Shown here piece after piece: positions 35,408 to 46,055 of a stretch of 64,000 nt of DNA. Numbering within the stretch: position 1 is the first letter of the stretch; the number at the start of each line of letters is the position of its first letter. This DNA comes from Caryophanales bacterium. GTDB taxonomy: Bacteria; Bacillota; Bacilli; CAJFEE01. Location: contig JAQSYP010000002.1 of the NCBI GenBank assembly GCA_029256085.1, positions 62,001 to 126,000 on the forward strand. Direction: 5' to 3'. The notes beneath the pieces were generated by a model. It was not told the origin of the DNA. It was given only the letters and a program-made list of their open reading frames with translations, and did no database searches. Made by a program: the position numbers and the translations under genes.

Positions 35408-36433
35408 CTATTTACGCATTTTAGGATCTAATGCATCACGTAAGCCGTCTGCAACAAGGTTAAAGCTTAAAATTAAGCTACTTATTACTAATGCTGGGTA
35501 CATCATAAGATGTGGATACGTTCTAATAGATTTATAACCATCACTTACTAATGAACCTAAAGAAGCTAGTGGTGGTTTAATCCCTAAACCGATAAAGCTT
35601 AGAAAGGCTTCTGCGAAAATTGCACTTGGAATAGTAAACATTGTCATAACAATGATAGGTCCCATTACGTTTGGCAATAGATGTTTGAATATTAGTCTTC
35701 CATCTGGAGAACCAAGTGTACGGGATGCTAAGACATATTCTTGATTTTTAAGTTTCAAAATTTGACCACGAACTACACGTGACATAGAAACCCAACCAGT
35801 TACTACCATGGCTAGTGATATTGTGAGTACGCCAGGTTCTTCAAATAATAGAATAAATAAAATAACAACAATTAGGTATGGAACACCCATTAGCACCTCT
35901 ACTAAACGTTGCATTATTGTATCTAATCTTCCACCATAGTAACCTGATATACCACCATACATAACACCTATTAGTAAGTCAACAGATGCAGCAATGAGTC
36001 CAATTAATAATGAAATTCTTGCACCCGTCCAAATACGAGTCCATTGGTCTCTACCTAAATCATCCGTACCGAAGTAATAATATTTATCGACTTTTTTCGT
36101 TGCATACCAATCAAAACCATCTTTATCTTTTCCATCCATTACACCTAATTTTTCAATGTATGGCATTTTTGGAGGTAATTTAGCATGACGTAAATTTTGA
36201 TCACTATACTTATATGAACTAAAAATTGGAGCAAAAAGAGCAAAACAAAGAATTATTGTTAATAAGATTAATCCAAAAGTTGCACCTCTATTTTGTAGTA
36301 ATCTTCTACTAGCATCTTTCCAAAAAGTTAAGCTAGGTCTCGTAATTACTTCAACTTTAGAAGGATCGTACTCAGCAGGTTGGAAAAGTTCTGGATTAAT
36401 TTTTAATTGCTTTTCATTTTGTGCTTTATCCAT
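35408..36433 (-). CDS. oppC: Oligopeptide ABC transporter permease OppC
   Basis: 341 residues, with a cytosolic N-terminus, a first membrane segment near residue 50, a periplasm-side loop with 'YYFGTDDLGRDQWTRIWTGARISL' typical of OppC, and five more segments. The EAA loop is 'ASRTLGSPDGRLIFKHLLPN', the coupling site for the ATPases. Its ATG overlaps the oppB stop (TAATG), implying coupled translation. Confidence 0.95.
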   Translation of the reverse strand: MDKAQNEKQLKINPELFQPAEYDPSKVEVITRPSLTFWKDASRRLLQNRGATFGLILLTIILCFALFAPIFSSYKYSDQNLRHAKLPPKMPYIEKLGVMDGKDKDGFDWYATKKVDKYYYFGTDDLGRDQWTRIWTGARISLLIGLIAASVDLLIGVMYGGISGYYGGRLDTIMQRLVEVLMGVPYLIVVILFILLFEEPGVLTISLAMVVTGWVSMSRVVRGQILKLKNQEYVLASRTLGSPDGRLIFKHLLPNVMGPIIVMTMFTIPSAIFAEAFLSFIGLGIKPPLASLGSLVSDGYKSIRTYPHLMMYPALVISSLILSFNLVADGLRDALDPKMRK

Positions 36434-37362
36434 TAGCTTTTACCTCCAGCCAGACGAATTCTCGGATCGATAATACCGTATAAAATATCGACAATAAATA
36501 CGATTAATATGAATAAAGCTGAATAGAAAATAGTAATACCCATAATAATTGTATAGTCGTTAACCATTATCGAAAGTACAAATTGTTCTCCAAGACCAGG
36601 AACAGCAAATATTCTTTCTATTACTAATGTTCCGGTCATTAAGTTAACCGCCATCGGCCCAAGAATAGTTATTACAGGAATTAAAGCATTTCTTAAAGCA
36701 TGTTTAAGAATTATTCCTGAACCACTTATGCCCTTTGCTCTTGCGAGTAAAATATAATCTGAATGTAAAACCTCAATCATCTCAGTTCGCATAAAGCGTG
36801 ATACTTGAGCTATTACAAAAACTGATAATGCTAAAGTCGGGAGAATTGTATATTCAAAACCTTTCCACATTGCAACCGGAAGCCATCTTAATTCAACACC
36901 AACGTAATACTGCAATAATGCAGCTAATACGAAGGATGGAACAGAAATTCCGAGTACAGAAATTACCGTAGAACCGTAATCAACCCAAGTGTTATGCCTC
37001 AGTGCAGCAATCGAACCAAGAAGTATACCAATTAATGTTCCTATCATAAGAGCCTGGAATCCAAGCTGTGCTGAAGGTCCAATTCTTTCACCAATTATTG
37101 TTGATACTTCACGGTTATCATATTTGAAAGATATACCTAAATCACCTTGCACCAAGTTCTTCATATAACGTACGTATTGTACAGGTACAGGGTCATTTAA
37201 ACCATATTTTTCAAGTATTACTTCCCTTTGCTCAGCAGTAAGCTTTTCTTGATTTTGTAATGGTGAACCTGGTAATAATTTCATCAAGAAGAAAGTTAAA
37301 GTAGTAATTAAAAACAACGTAAAAACCATATAAAACAGACGTTGTAACACATAACGACCCAT
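36433..37362 (-). CDS. oppB: Oligopeptide ABC transporter permease OppB
   Basis: 309 residues from the ATG at 37362, chosen for the AGGAGG 7 bases upstream and the typical start MGRYVLQRL; the frame is open nine codons further. Six membrane segments, with 'LPGSPLQNQEKLTAEQREVI' in the first outer loop and the EAA loop 'LARAKGISGSGIILKHALRN'. Separated from oppA by 135 bases with a stem-loop, a usual layout when the binding protein must be made in excess. Confidence 0.95.
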   Translation of the reverse strand: MGRYVLQRLFYMVFTLFLITTLTFFLMKLLPGSPLQNQEKLTAEQREVILEKYGLNDPVPVQYVRYMKNLVQGDLGISFKYDNREVSTIIGERIGPSAQLGFQALMIGTLIGILLGSIAALRHNTWVDYGSTVISVLGISVPSFVLAALLQYYVGVELRWLPVAMWKGFEYTILPTLALSVFVIAQVSRFMRTEMIEVLHSDYILLARAKGISGSGIILKHALRNALIPVITILGPMAVNLMTGTLVIERIFAVPGLGEQFVLSIMVNDYTIIMGITIFYSALFILIVFIVDILYGIIDPRIRLAGGKS

Positions 37363-37427
37363 CCAAGCACCTCCTAACAAATATTTCACGAATATTTTCG
37401 TTATTCTGACATTTTTCGCCTCATTAG

Positions 37428-37468
37428 CAAAGAGAGAGTATATGCTAATCGTAGCACATACTCTCTTG
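37428..37468 (-). promoter_or_regulatory. Stem-loop between oppA and oppB
   Basis: AGAGAGTATGTGCTA pairs with TAGCATATACTCTCT (15 pairs, one G-U) around a short loop on the minus strand, with no T run. It probably protects the upstream oppA messenger or partly ends transcription. Confidence 0.65.
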
Positions 37469-37497
37469 AACTGCGCTAAAACAGCATCAGTTCGAAC

Positions 37498-39144
37498 TTA
37501 TTTCTCGATGTAAGCCCACTTGAATGAGAAGTCTCCACCGAAGTTGTGTTTAACAATATTTTTTGCATAAGGACGTTGTAAATATGCGCGTCCACGTTGG
37601 AACATAGGAGCGATTGCAGCATCTTCAAATAAGATCTTTTCAGCTTCTTGTAATGATTCCCAACGTTTTGGTAAATCAGACATTAACTCAGTCTTACTCT
37701 TTTTAACTAGTTCATCGAACTTAGGGTTTGAGTATTCCATTTGGTTATGAGTTCCGTCTGTTACGAACATATCAACAAATGTCATTGGATCTGGATAGTC
37801 CGGGCCCCAACCAGCATATGAGAACTGGTAGTCACCTTTAGTCTCAAGATCTAATTTTTGTTGGAATGGTTGTGGCTTGATGTCCACTGTTAAACCAGGT
37901 AAAGTCTGTTCTAATTCTTCTTTAATATATTCAGCAGTCTTTTTAGCAGACTCAGAATCATAGTTTAATAATACTAACTTATAGCTATCTACTCCTACTT
38001 CTTTAAGAGCTTCTTTCCAAAGTTTAGTAGCTTCTGCTTTGTCAGTCTTTACTAAATCGCCATTAGCGTCACGGAAATCTTTCTTATCTTCTGGACCTTG
38101 AACAAAGTTTTCAGGTACTAAGAAGTTTGCAGGAATTGAACCATTGTTTAATATTGTATCAACAAACAATTGCTTATCCCAACCCATGTTAATAGCTTGA
38201 CGAGCTTTTTTGTTCTTTAATAACTTGTCTTTTTGGTTTAAACGTAAGAAGAATACAGTTGGTTCTTGATATGTACTGAACTCTTCACTGCTCTTATACT
38301 TATCAACATATTCTGCATCTAAAGCGATACGGTCGATTTGTTCAGTTTCATATAAGTTTACACCAGTAGCAGTATCTTTAATAATACTGTAGTTAACTTC
38401 TTCTAACTTAACTGTTTTTGCATCCCAGTAGTTAGCGTTTTTCTTTAATTGGAAGCTTTGCTCATGTTTCCACTCAGATAATGTGAATGGACCATTGTAT
38501 AATGTTGTATTTGCTTCAGTACCGTGTTTAGAACCTTGTTCTGTTACGAACTTTTCATTTAGTGGGTAGAAAGTAGCAAATGATGTTAATGAAATAAAGT
38601 AAGGTACTGCAGTTTCTAATTGTACTTCTAAAGTCTTTTCATCTACTGCTTTTACACCTAATTGATCAACTGGTAATTCACCATTGTTGATTTTAGCAGC
38701 ATTTTTCACGTCAAACATAATGTATGCATATTCTGCTGCAGTTTTTGGATTTACTGCACGCTTCCAAGCATAAACGAAGTCATTAGCAGTTACCGGCTCT
38801 CCGTTTGACCATTTAGCGTCTGAACGTAATGTGAAAGTATAAGTTTTTCCATCTTCACTTACTTCATGCTTCTCAGCAACACCTTCAGTTGGTGTTTGAC
38901 CATCTTCACCTAAGCGGTATAAACCTTCCATAACGTTGTTCATTACGTTGAATGAAACAGCGTCTGTAGCTAAACTTGAGTCCATTGAAGGAATCTCAGA
39001 AGTCTCAGGTAAGTTAAGAACTTGCTTTACTTCTTCTTTTGCATCCTTTTTGTCTTCTTTCTTAGCATCTTTATCCCCACATGCTGCAAGGAATGTACTA
39101 AGAACTAGGACAAAAACGAAGAAAAGTGAAAATCTTTTCTTCAT
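37498..39144 (-). CDS. oppA: Oligopeptide-binding lipoprotein OppA
   Basis: 548 residues (B. subtilis 545). A lipoprotein signal ends LAAC (Cys22), followed by a Lys/Asp-rich tether. The SBP_bac_5 fold is marked by 'YTFTLRSDAKWSNGEPVTANDFVYAWKRAVNP', 'YNGPFTLSEWKHEQSFQLKKNANYWD' and 'FSYAGWGPDYPDPMTFVDMF'. It captures extracellular peptides, which in Bacilli serve nutrition and signalling to sporulation and competence. First gene of the operon. Confidence 0.96.
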   Translation of the reverse strand: MKKRFSLFFVFVLVLSTFLAACGDKDAKKEDKKDAKEEVKQVLNLPETSEIPSMDSSLATDAVSFNVMNNVMEGLYRLGEDGQTPTEGVAEKHEVSEDGKTYTFTLRSDAKWSNGEPVTANDFVYAWKRAVNPKTAAEYAYIMFDVKNAAKINNGELPVDQLGVKAVDEKTLEVQLETAVPYFISLTSFATFYPLNEKFVTEQGSKHGTEANTTLYNGPFTLSEWKHEQSFQLKKNANYWDAKTVKLEEVNYSIIKDTATGVNLYETEQIDRIALDAEYVDKYKSSEEFSTYQEPTVFFLRLNQKDKLLKNKKARQAINMGWDKQLFVDTILNNGSIPANFLVPENFVQGPEDKKDFRDANGDLVKTDKAEATKLWKEALKEVGVDSYKLVLLNYDSESAKKTAEYIKEELEQTLPGLTVDIKPQPFQQKLDLETKGDYQFSYAGWGPDYPDPMTFVDMFVTDGTHNQMEYSNPKFDELVKKSKTELMSDLPKRWESLQEAEKILFEDAAIAPMFQRGRAYLQRPYAKNIVKHNFGGDFSFKWAYIEK

Positions 39145-39238
39145 AAAAAAACGACCTCCCCAGATTGTTTTTGTTTTTTTAGAAAAATTCAGACAAATTC
39201 GGGTGTAATCGAAAAAGCCTAAAATCCCTATGAAACCT

Positions 39239-39267
39239 ATTATACAAATATTTTAAAAAAATTAAAG
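39239..39267 (-). promoter_or_regulatory. Possible sigma-A promoter of oppA
   Basis: TATAAT at 39239-39244 on the minus strand, with a weak -35 (TTTAAT) 17 bases before it, about 95 bases upstream of the oppA start. Confidence 0.45.
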
Positions 39268-39422
39268 AAATATTTACAATTTTTGGCTTAATTTTTTCTG
39301 AAAATTAAGACTTGTGTGTAAAAATCCCTTTAATATCAAGCGATTTAATAGTACCTTGTTTATAATAATTATATTTGATAAATTAGTAAAGTAGTTAACT
39401 CTATTAAAACACAGGAGAATCT

Positions 39423-39776
39423 ATGCGACAAAATCTAAAATATTTTTATTTTCTCTTAATCGGTACTATTCTATTATCTGTTATATTTGTATTTTTAACA
39501 AATTATTCCTTTAATCTTGTCACATTTGTTAATATGCTATTTTACTTTTCAACACCTAGTTTTATAATTGGAGGCTTTCTTTTAGTACTCCAAAGCGGTT
39601 TTTTTAATATAACTGGATATGCCTTCAAGAAATTTTTCGGCACGCAAAAAGACCCAAATTACGAGGTTAAAAAAGATTCTATATATACAAAAAATATATA
39701 TTATCTGGCTAAACCTATCTTCTTTTCTGGGTTAATTTTATTTGTTTCTTCTTTTGTTTTAAGCATGTTTGTATAG
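39423..39776 (+). CDS. DUF3899 membrane protein
   Basis: 117 residues; the ATG has CAGGAGA upstream. Three hydrophobic segments (about 8-28, 32-62, 96-116), with 'FYFSTPSFIIGGFLLVLQSGFF' and a short polar loop 'FGTQKDPNYEVKKDS', as in the DUF3899 family of Bacillaceae. Function unknown. It lies between divergent oppA and the trpS leader. Confidence 0.8.
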   Translation: MRQNLKYFYFLLIGTILLSVIFVFLTNYSFNLVTFVNMLFYFSTPSFIIGGFLLVLQSGFFNITGYAFKKFFGTQKDPNYEVKKDSIYTKNIYYLAKPIFFSGLILFVSSFVLSMFV

Positions 39777-39793
39777 TACACTATCTAGTAACC

Positions 39794-39822
39794 TTGAAAA
39801 GAATTTCTGCGTATGATAAAAT
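39794..39822 (+). promoter_or_regulatory. Sigma-A promoter of trpS
   Basis: TTGAAA at 39794-39799, a 17-base spacer and TAAAAT at 39817-39822, just ahead of the T-box leader. Confidence 0.7.
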
Positions 39823-39839
39823 TAGCAAAAATTATATAG

Positions 39840-41085
<1,246 letters not shown>

Positions 41086-41129
41086 TTCTACCTGCCAACA
41101 AAAATACACTCCCAAAAGTTGATTAAACT

Positions 41130-41271
41130 TATTGATGTTTAAGCTCTGCTCGCTTTCCTGGGGCTGTCCGCAAGTCTCCTCACTCGCAAACTCGTTGCGG
41201 GGTCTTGCTTGGCCAGCTATCCCCTAGGGGAAAAGTATACTTTTCCCGCAGTCTTTTAACATCAAAAGATA
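41130..41271. repeat. GC-rich dispersed intergenic repeat, copy 3
   Basis: Contains 'CTGCTCGCTTTCCTGGGGCT', 'TTGCGGGGTCTTG', CCCCTAGGGG and the 20-base perfect palindrome GGGAAAAGTATACTTTTCCC (41228-41247). GATGTT at the left and AACATC at the right end are inverted. Related in wording to copy 2, but shorter. Confidence 0.65.
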
Positions 41272-41323
41272 AAAAGAGGGTGTCCCATAAGTCTCATCAA
41301 GACTTATGGGACACCCTCTTTCT
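41272..41323. terminator. Strong bidirectional terminator trpS / yjbA
   Basis: A stem of more than 20 pairs, AAAGAGGGTGTCCCATAAGT and its complement, with A and T runs at the two ends. Confidence 0.9.
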
Positions 41324-42072
41324 TAATTAACTTTAGATCCTTGCTCTAATTCCCAAATTCTCTCAAGATATGTCTGACCCTTAATGATTTTTTCAGTTAG
41401 CTCTTCGTGTCTGTCAGTCCACCCTTGAGAAATTTCATTAAAAAATAGATTCCAAGTATTTTCAAAATCAACATTTACAAGTGTGTTATATACTTGAGGA
41501 TTCCATTCTGTGTACCAATATTTAAGTTCCGATAAATTCTTTGTAGAAAACAGACTGTCTAATGCCATAAATAGTACTTGCTTCAATTGTCTCTCTTTTC
41601 TTGTTAACCCCCACATCAGATCTGGTGCAGGAGATAATAGATGATAATCATTTAGTTGTCTAATCTTTAAGTTTGTAGTCACCTTAAATTCTTCTTCAAT
41701 ATCCACAAGATCAAATACCTGGTGCTCTTGTCTAAGAATTAATCTACTCTTTCTTAATGGAATAGAATAACCCATTGTATCTATAGCAATAACATTTGAT
41801 CCATCTGTTACAATGAAACAAAACTCAAGCGGAATTCTTTCATGATTTTTTCTCATATACGCTTGATTATGAACCTTATCAAGTAATTCTTTAGGAATTT
41901 CCATCATGTCATTTTCAATGTAGGTAAAAAGTTTAGGCTCAATTTTCAACACGGGTACTTGATCCAGTAATTCCACAGAATCCTCTTTGCGCCATTCGTG
42001 GAAGTAACAAACGTTATAACCATTCTCTTCTCCTTCAAACCAATTAACCCAGACATCATGTAAAAATAACAT
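41323..42072 (-). CDS. yjbA: UPF0736 protein YjbA
   Basis: 249 residues. '[29 protein letters not shown]' at the N-terminus and '[14 protein letters not shown]' match the UPF0736 (DUF3603) family of Bacillaceae, about 250 residues long. Cytosolic, acidic, no known motif; role unknown. As in B. subtilis it lies beside trpS and opp. Confidence 0.9.
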   Translation of the reverse strand: MLFLHDVWVNWFEGEENGYNVCYFHEWRKEDSVELLDQVPVLKIEPKLFTYIENDMMEIPKELLDKVHNQAYMRKNHERIPLEFCFIVTDGSNVIAIDTMGYSIPLRKSRLILRQEHQVFDLVDIEEEFKVTTNLKIRQLNDYHLLSPAPDLMWGLTRKERQLKQVLFMALDSLFSTKNLSELKYWYTEWNPQVYNTLVNVDFENTWNLFFNEISQGWTDRHEELTEKIIKGQTYLERIWELEQGSKVN

Positions 42073-42162
42073 GGATACACCTCACTTTGAATCTTTGTAC
42101 CCATAAGTATTGTCATTCTAAGCTACATTTATTCCAAATATAGGTAACGATTTTATTTAAAA

Positions 42163-42375
42163 TCAATATTTCATTGTACTAAAGTAAATTAAAAAAATAC
42201 CTAACAGAAAGCTGTAACATTCAACTCTTGTTGAAATAAACTTTAAATAAGAAATAAAACTATTTCCCATGGGCAATAAGTTTAAATATATTACTAAACT
42301 TATGCCTCCAATTGATGTTAAAACTAGACCGGATATGAAAGCGAGTGACCTTAACATAGCCATCAGTCCATTCAT
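42163..42375 (-). CDS. Small membrane protein, 70 residues
   Basis: Two hydrophobic segments (about 8-30 and 52-68) joined by a short loop 'STRVECYSF'. The start ATG at 42375 has no strong ribosome binding site, which lowers confidence; a second Met lies at residue 5. Lies between yjbA and yjaZ on the same strand. Family not recognised. Confidence 0.5.
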   Translation of the reverse strand: MNGLMAMLRSLAFISGLVLTSIGGISLVIYLNLLPMGNSFISYLKFISTRVECYSFLLGIFLIYFSTMKY

Positions 42376-42432
42376 CGTCTGTTTTACTAAGACGTTATTA
42401 TATATTTTATGTTCTTATAACAATTCATATGT

Positions 42433-43245
42433 TTAAGCATTTCGAAATAACGAATTACAGTATGCCTCATAATCTTCAAAAGGTACTTTTAAAAGTTGAT
42501 CGCAATTGAGATTGTTAGCTAGACTGAATTCTTTAACAATTGTATATCCAATAAAATAACCAAAGTTTTCTGGTATGTGCTTATTACCGTACAATAACTT
42601 TTCGTGTTCTATAGATAGTTTTTTAACTTCCATATTATTTTTTAAGTACTTATTGTATAAATTGTATATATCCTTATTACGATAAATAGAACTCCAGTCA
42701 ATGTTATACTCAGATCCTACCAATTCTTCAACGGAAAATTGCGCTAAGCCTTCCATGATACAAGTTTCAAAAAACGTAGCCTCTTTCTCATCTAAAGGAA
42801 AATGCTTTAGTCTAACAACATGATTGTACTCATGAGTTACTAATGATTGCAGTTTTCTAGTAGAGTAATTAGGGTCAATAAGTAAAATCATTACGTTTTG
42901 AAAAGCTAATCCATTTACTAAATCTCCTATTCTTTTTTTAGAAGTTGATAGCGGTAGTATTAGAATTGGAACTTCCGGGCCTTCCCATTGCTTTTGTAAC
43001 CTCTTATAGAAAAGTTCTACAACCTTCCACACATTCCTTTCTTTTAAAACCAAGATCTTTTCAGCAAATTCTTGCATATTAACAAGTCCTCTTGCATTTA
43101 AGAACATCATTCGCTCATTATCTTTGAAATGCGGCAAAAATTTCTTTAGTTTGATATTGACTTGTGATTCGACTATTTTGGGTATAAGACTCTCACCAAT
43201 TAACCATTCATATGTTTTAACTACCCCATTTTTATCACTCCGCAT
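42433..43245 (-). CDS. yjaZ: Predicted zinc protease YjaZ (DUF2268)
   Basis: 270 residues if started at the ATG at 43245, which has only GGG close by. The zinc motif is HEYNH with a downstream 'CIMEGLAQF' Glu ligand; 'VMILLIDPNYSTRKLQSLVTHEYNH' and 'FGYFIGYTIVKEF' fit DUF2268. A better start signal (GGAGTGAT, then ATG at 43229) lies inside the gene but in the wrong frame by one base. Location directly downstream of fabF matches B. subtilis. It probably acts on unknown protein substrates in the cytosol. Confidence 0.82.
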   Translation of the reverse strand: MRSDKNGVVKTYEWLIGESLIPKIVESQVNIKLKKFLPHFKDNERMMFLNARGLVNMQEFAEKILVLKERNVWKVVELFYKRLQKQWEGPEVPILILPLSTSKKRIGDLVNGLAFQNVMILLIDPNYSTRKLQSLVTHEYNHVVRLKHFPLDEKEATFFETCIMEGLAQFSVEELVGSEYNIDWSSIYRNKDIYNLYNKYLKNNMEVKKLSIEHEKLLYGNKHIPENFGYFIGYTIVKEFSLANNLNCDQLLKVPFEDYEAYCNSLFRNA

Positions 43246-43265
43246 ATGCCCTTTTTTAATACAAT

Positions 43266-43297
43266 ATAAAAAACACACCGAAAAGGTTCGGTGTGTT
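43266..43297 (-). terminator. Terminator of fabH-fabF
   Basis: AACACACCGAA / TTCGGTGTGTT with six T on the minus strand. Confidence 0.85.
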
Positions 43298-43302
43298 ATT
43301 AA

Positions 43303-44538
43303 TTATTTACTAAATTTCTTGAAAATTATACTTGCATTATGTCCGCCAAAGCCTAAAGAATTTGAAAGTACTGCTTCTACTTGTAATTCCCTTGCTTTGT
43401 TTGGTACATAGTCTAAATCGCATGCCTCATCTGCCTCTGAATAATTAATAGTCGGAGGAACGAGTTGGTTTTCGATTGCCAATACGCTTATTACAGCTTC
43501 AACTCCGCCAGCAGCTCCTAATAAGTGTCCTGTCATTGATTTTGTCGAGCTTACTGCTAGTTTATATGCGTGATCTCCAAACACAGATTTAATCGCCATT
43601 GTTTCAAACATATCATTATATGGAGTACTAGTTCCATGAGCATTGATATAAGAAATTTCTTCTGGTGAAAGATTAGCATCGTCTAAAGCCATCTTCATAG
43701 CTCTTGCTCCACCTTCACCTTCAGGAGCAGGCGTTGTAATGTGGTGAGCATCTCCTGTTGCACCATATCCAACAAGCTCAGCGTATATTTTTGCACCACG
43801 GTTTAATGCGTGCTCTAATTCTTCAATAACAAGGATACCTGAACCTTCACCCATGATAAAACCATCACGATTTTTATCAAATGGTCTACATGCAGTTTCA
43901 GGATCTGGGTTGAAACTTAGTGCTCTAGCAGCACTAAATCCTGCAACTGCCATCGTTGTAATTGGAGCCTCAGCACCACCAGTAATCATAACATCTGCAT
44001 CTCCACGTTGAATTACTTTAAAAGCATCCCCAATTGAGTTTGTCCCTGATGCACATGCAGTAACCGTACAAGAGTTCATTCCTTTTGCACCTAACATTAT
44101 AGATACTTGCCCAGATGCCATATCAGGAATTAACATTGGCACAAAGAATGGACTAACTCGTCTATATCCTTTTTCTTGATAAACTTTATATTGTTGTTCG
44201 TATGTTTCCATACCGCCAATACCAGAGCCAATCCAAACCCCGACACGATGCGCATTTTCATCATTAATATTTAAATTCGCATCTTCCATCGCAAGTTTAG
44301 AAGCAGCAATAGCATATTGAGTAAATCTATCCATTTTTTTTGTTTCTTTTGGATCGATATATTTTTCTGGTTGAAAATCTTTAACTTCTGCTGCTACCTT
44401 AGCAGGAAATTCATCTGTCAATCTTGTTAATAAACCTATTCCACTAACACCATTAGATATATTATCCCAAAATGTATTAATGTCATTACCTAGTGGTGTT
44501 ATGGCACCTAGCCCTGTGACTACTACTCGTCTTTTCAA
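43303..44538 (-). CDS. fabF: 3-oxoacyl-[acyl-carrier-protein] synthase II, FabF
   Basis: 411 residues from a TTG at 44538 (GGGAGG 9 bases upstream), giving the standard start [10 protein letters not shown]; the frame is open 16 codons further but runs into fabH. Catalytic Cys162 (TACASGT) and the two His in '[12 protein letters not shown]' and '[12 protein letters not shown]' are present. It elongates acyl-ACP by condensation with malonyl-ACP. Follows fabH by 19 bases; both should answer to FapR. Confidence 0.97.
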   Translation of the reverse strand: MKRRVVVTGLGAITPLGNDINTFWDNISNGVSGIGLLTRLTDEFPAKVAAEVKDFQPEKYIDPKETKKMDRFTQYAIAASKLAMEDANLNINDENAHRVGVWIGSGIGGMETYEQQYKVYQEKGYRRVSPFFVPMLIPDMASGQVSIMLGAKGMNSCTVTACASGTNSIGDAFKVIQRGDADVMITGGAEAPITTMAVAGFSAARALSFNPDPETACRPFDKNRDGFIMGEGSGILVIEELEHALNRGAKIYAELVGYGATGDAHHITTPAPEGEGGARAMKMALDDANLSPEEISYINAHGTSTPYNDMFETMAIKSVFGDHAYKLAVSSTKSMTGHLLGAAGGVEAVISVLAIENQLVPPTINYSEADEACDLDYVPNKARELQVEAVLSNSLGFGGHNASIIFKKFSK

Positions 44539-44557
44539 CTTTATATCCTCCCTTTTA

Positions 44558-45490
44558 TTAGTGACCCCACTTAAGAGCAACTGCACCCCAAGTTAGGCCT
44601 CCTCCAAATCCAACCATTACTATTACATCATCTTCTTTAATTTTTCCATTTTTAACTTCTTCATATAATGAAAGAGGTATCGATGCAGCCGATGTATTCC
44701 CAAACTTATCTACTGTCATTGACATCTTTTCAACAGGTAAGCTTAATCTTTCTCTAGAAGCTTCCATTATACGAATATTAGCCTGATGTGGTATTAAAAA
44801 GTCAACATCTTCCTTATTAAGACCTGCTTTTTCTACGACATTTAAACTTGATTCACCCATTTGTCGAACTGCGAATTTAAATACTTCTCTACCATTCATT
44901 ATGATGCTTTCATCAATATAAAGTGCTTTACCACCTGTTCCATCAGCACCTAACTCATACGATAAAACACCTCTAGAATTATCCACACGCGATAACACTA
45001 CTGCACCAGCGCCATCACCGAAAAGAACAGCTGTGTTTCTATCATTCCAATTAATAAGTTTTGAAAGCTTATCTGCACCTATTACTAGAACATTCTTATA
45101 AGCTCCACTTTCTATAAAAAGATTAGCAGTAACTATTCCATAAATAAAACCTGAACATGCTGCACTTACATCCATTGCAGCTGCTCTAGTTGCACCTAAT
45201 TGCTCCTGAACCATACATGCAACCGATGGAAATGCGCAATCTGGTGTTACAGTAGATACTAAGATAAGGTCTATATCTTCAGGCGTAAGCCCTGCATCTT
45301 GAATCGCCTCTTTTGCTGCCTCAAATGACATATAAGAAGTTTCAATACTTTCATCTGCAATTCGGCGTTCCTTTATTCCTGTCATAGAAACTATCCATTC
45401 ATCAGATGTATCTAAGATCTTTTCTAAATCAAAATTAGTTACAATTTTTGGAGGTAGATAACGCCCTATTCCTATAATTCCTGCCTTCAT
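44558..45490 (-). CDS. fabH: 3-oxoacyl-[acyl-carrier-protein] synthase III, FabH
   Basis: 310 residues. It starts fatty acid synthesis by joining a short acyl-CoA (branched ones in Bacilli) to malonyl-ACP. Cys112 (SAACSGF), His in 'IPHQANIRI' and Asn in '[11 protein letters not shown]' form the triad; '[10 protein letters not shown]' closes the C-terminus. AGGAGGGG before the ATG. A FapR operator lies 28 bases upstream. Confidence 0.97.
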   Translation of the reverse strand: MKAGIIGIGRYLPPKIVTNFDLEKILDTSDEWIVSMTGIKERRIADESIETSYMSFEAAKEAIQDAGLTPEDIDLILVSTVTPDCAFPSVACMVQEQLGATRAAAMDVSAACSGFIYGIVTANLFIESGAYKNVLVIGADKLSKLINWNDRNTAVLFGDGAGAVVLSRVDNSRGVLSYELGADGTGGKALYIDESIIMNGREVFKFAVRQMGESSLNVVEKAGLNKEDVDFLIPHQANIRIMEASRERLSLPVEKMSMTVDKFGNTSAASIPLSLYEEVKNGKIKEDDVIVMVGFGGGLTWGAVALKWGH

Positions 45491-45516
45491 ACTTCCCCTC
45501 CTAGATAATACATAGT

Positions 45517-45535
45517 GTTAGTACTTGGTACTAAT
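45517..45535 (-). promoter_or_regulatory. FapR operator of fabH-fabF
   Basis: GTTAGTACTTGGTACTAAT, nearly palindromic and almost the same as the site before fabI. It lies just downstream of the -10 element, where it would block initiation. Confidence 0.9.
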
Positions 45536-45537
45536 TT

Positions 45538-45567
45538 TATATAAAAAAATACCCTTTGTCTAGTCAA
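45538..45567 (-). promoter_or_regulatory. Sigma-A promoter of fabH-fabF
   Basis: TTGACT (45562-45567), 18 bases, TATATA (45538-45543) on the minus strand. The -35 lies within the terminator hairpin of the upstream gene. Confidence 0.6.
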
Positions 45568-45572
45568 AGGGA
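45541..45572 (-). terminator. Terminator upstream of fabH
   Basis: CCCTTTG / CAAAGGG stem with seven T on the minus strand, ending the transcript from 46781. Confidence 0.75.
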
Positions 45573-45578
45573 GATTAT

Positions 45579-46034
45579 TTATTTTAAAATTTGAACTAAA
45601 AGATCTTTCAAAGTCTCAGTCCACTTTTCCTTGCTGTTAATTATCCATATTTGTAAATTTTGTAGCACCTTAAATTCTTTAGTAAAATCCTCATCATTAG
45701 TAACTAAATTTAATTTATAATTATTATTATGACAGAAACTTATTATTGATCGGATTTCATCTTGTTGATTACTCCTAATTTCATCTTCTTTTATAAAATA
45801 ATAAAATTCACGATTTAGGTTTTTTTCGCAATTAAGCCTTTCAATTATTTCTTTTCGTTGTTCATAATAAAAGTTTGCATTCCTACCAATCTTGAGCCAT
45901 TTATCTTCATCTACCTCAGAAAACATGTCTATTGAATGGTTATCTATCGCTATAACTTCAAACCCTTTATCAAGTAAAGATAAACAAAAGTTAAACGCCC
46001 TTTCCTCAAATACATTAAAAATTACGATTTTCAC
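45579..46034 (-). CDS. Hypothetical protein with Rossmann-like N-terminus (YjaV position)
   Basis: 151 residues if started at the GTG at 46034 (GGATGTGA upstream); an ATG at 46052 is the alternative. The opening 'KIVIFNVFEERAFNFCLSLLDKGFEVIAIDN' looks like the first strand-helix-strand of a nucleotide-binding fold with the glycine motif lost. The rest is charged. In B. subtilis yjaV (epimerase-like) sits before fabHA, so this may be a reduced relative; that is inference. Separated by 21 bases from the preceding gene. Confidence 0.55.
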   Translation of the reverse strand: MKIVIFNVFEERAFNFCLSLLDKGFEVIAIDNHSIDMFSEVDEDKWLKIGRNANFYYEQRKEIIERLNCEKNLNREFYYFIKEDEIRSNQQDEIRSIISFCHNNNYKLNLVTNDEDFTKEFKVLQNLQIWIINSKEKWTETLKDLLVQILK

Positions 46035-46055
46035 ATCTTCACATCCATTCAAAAT

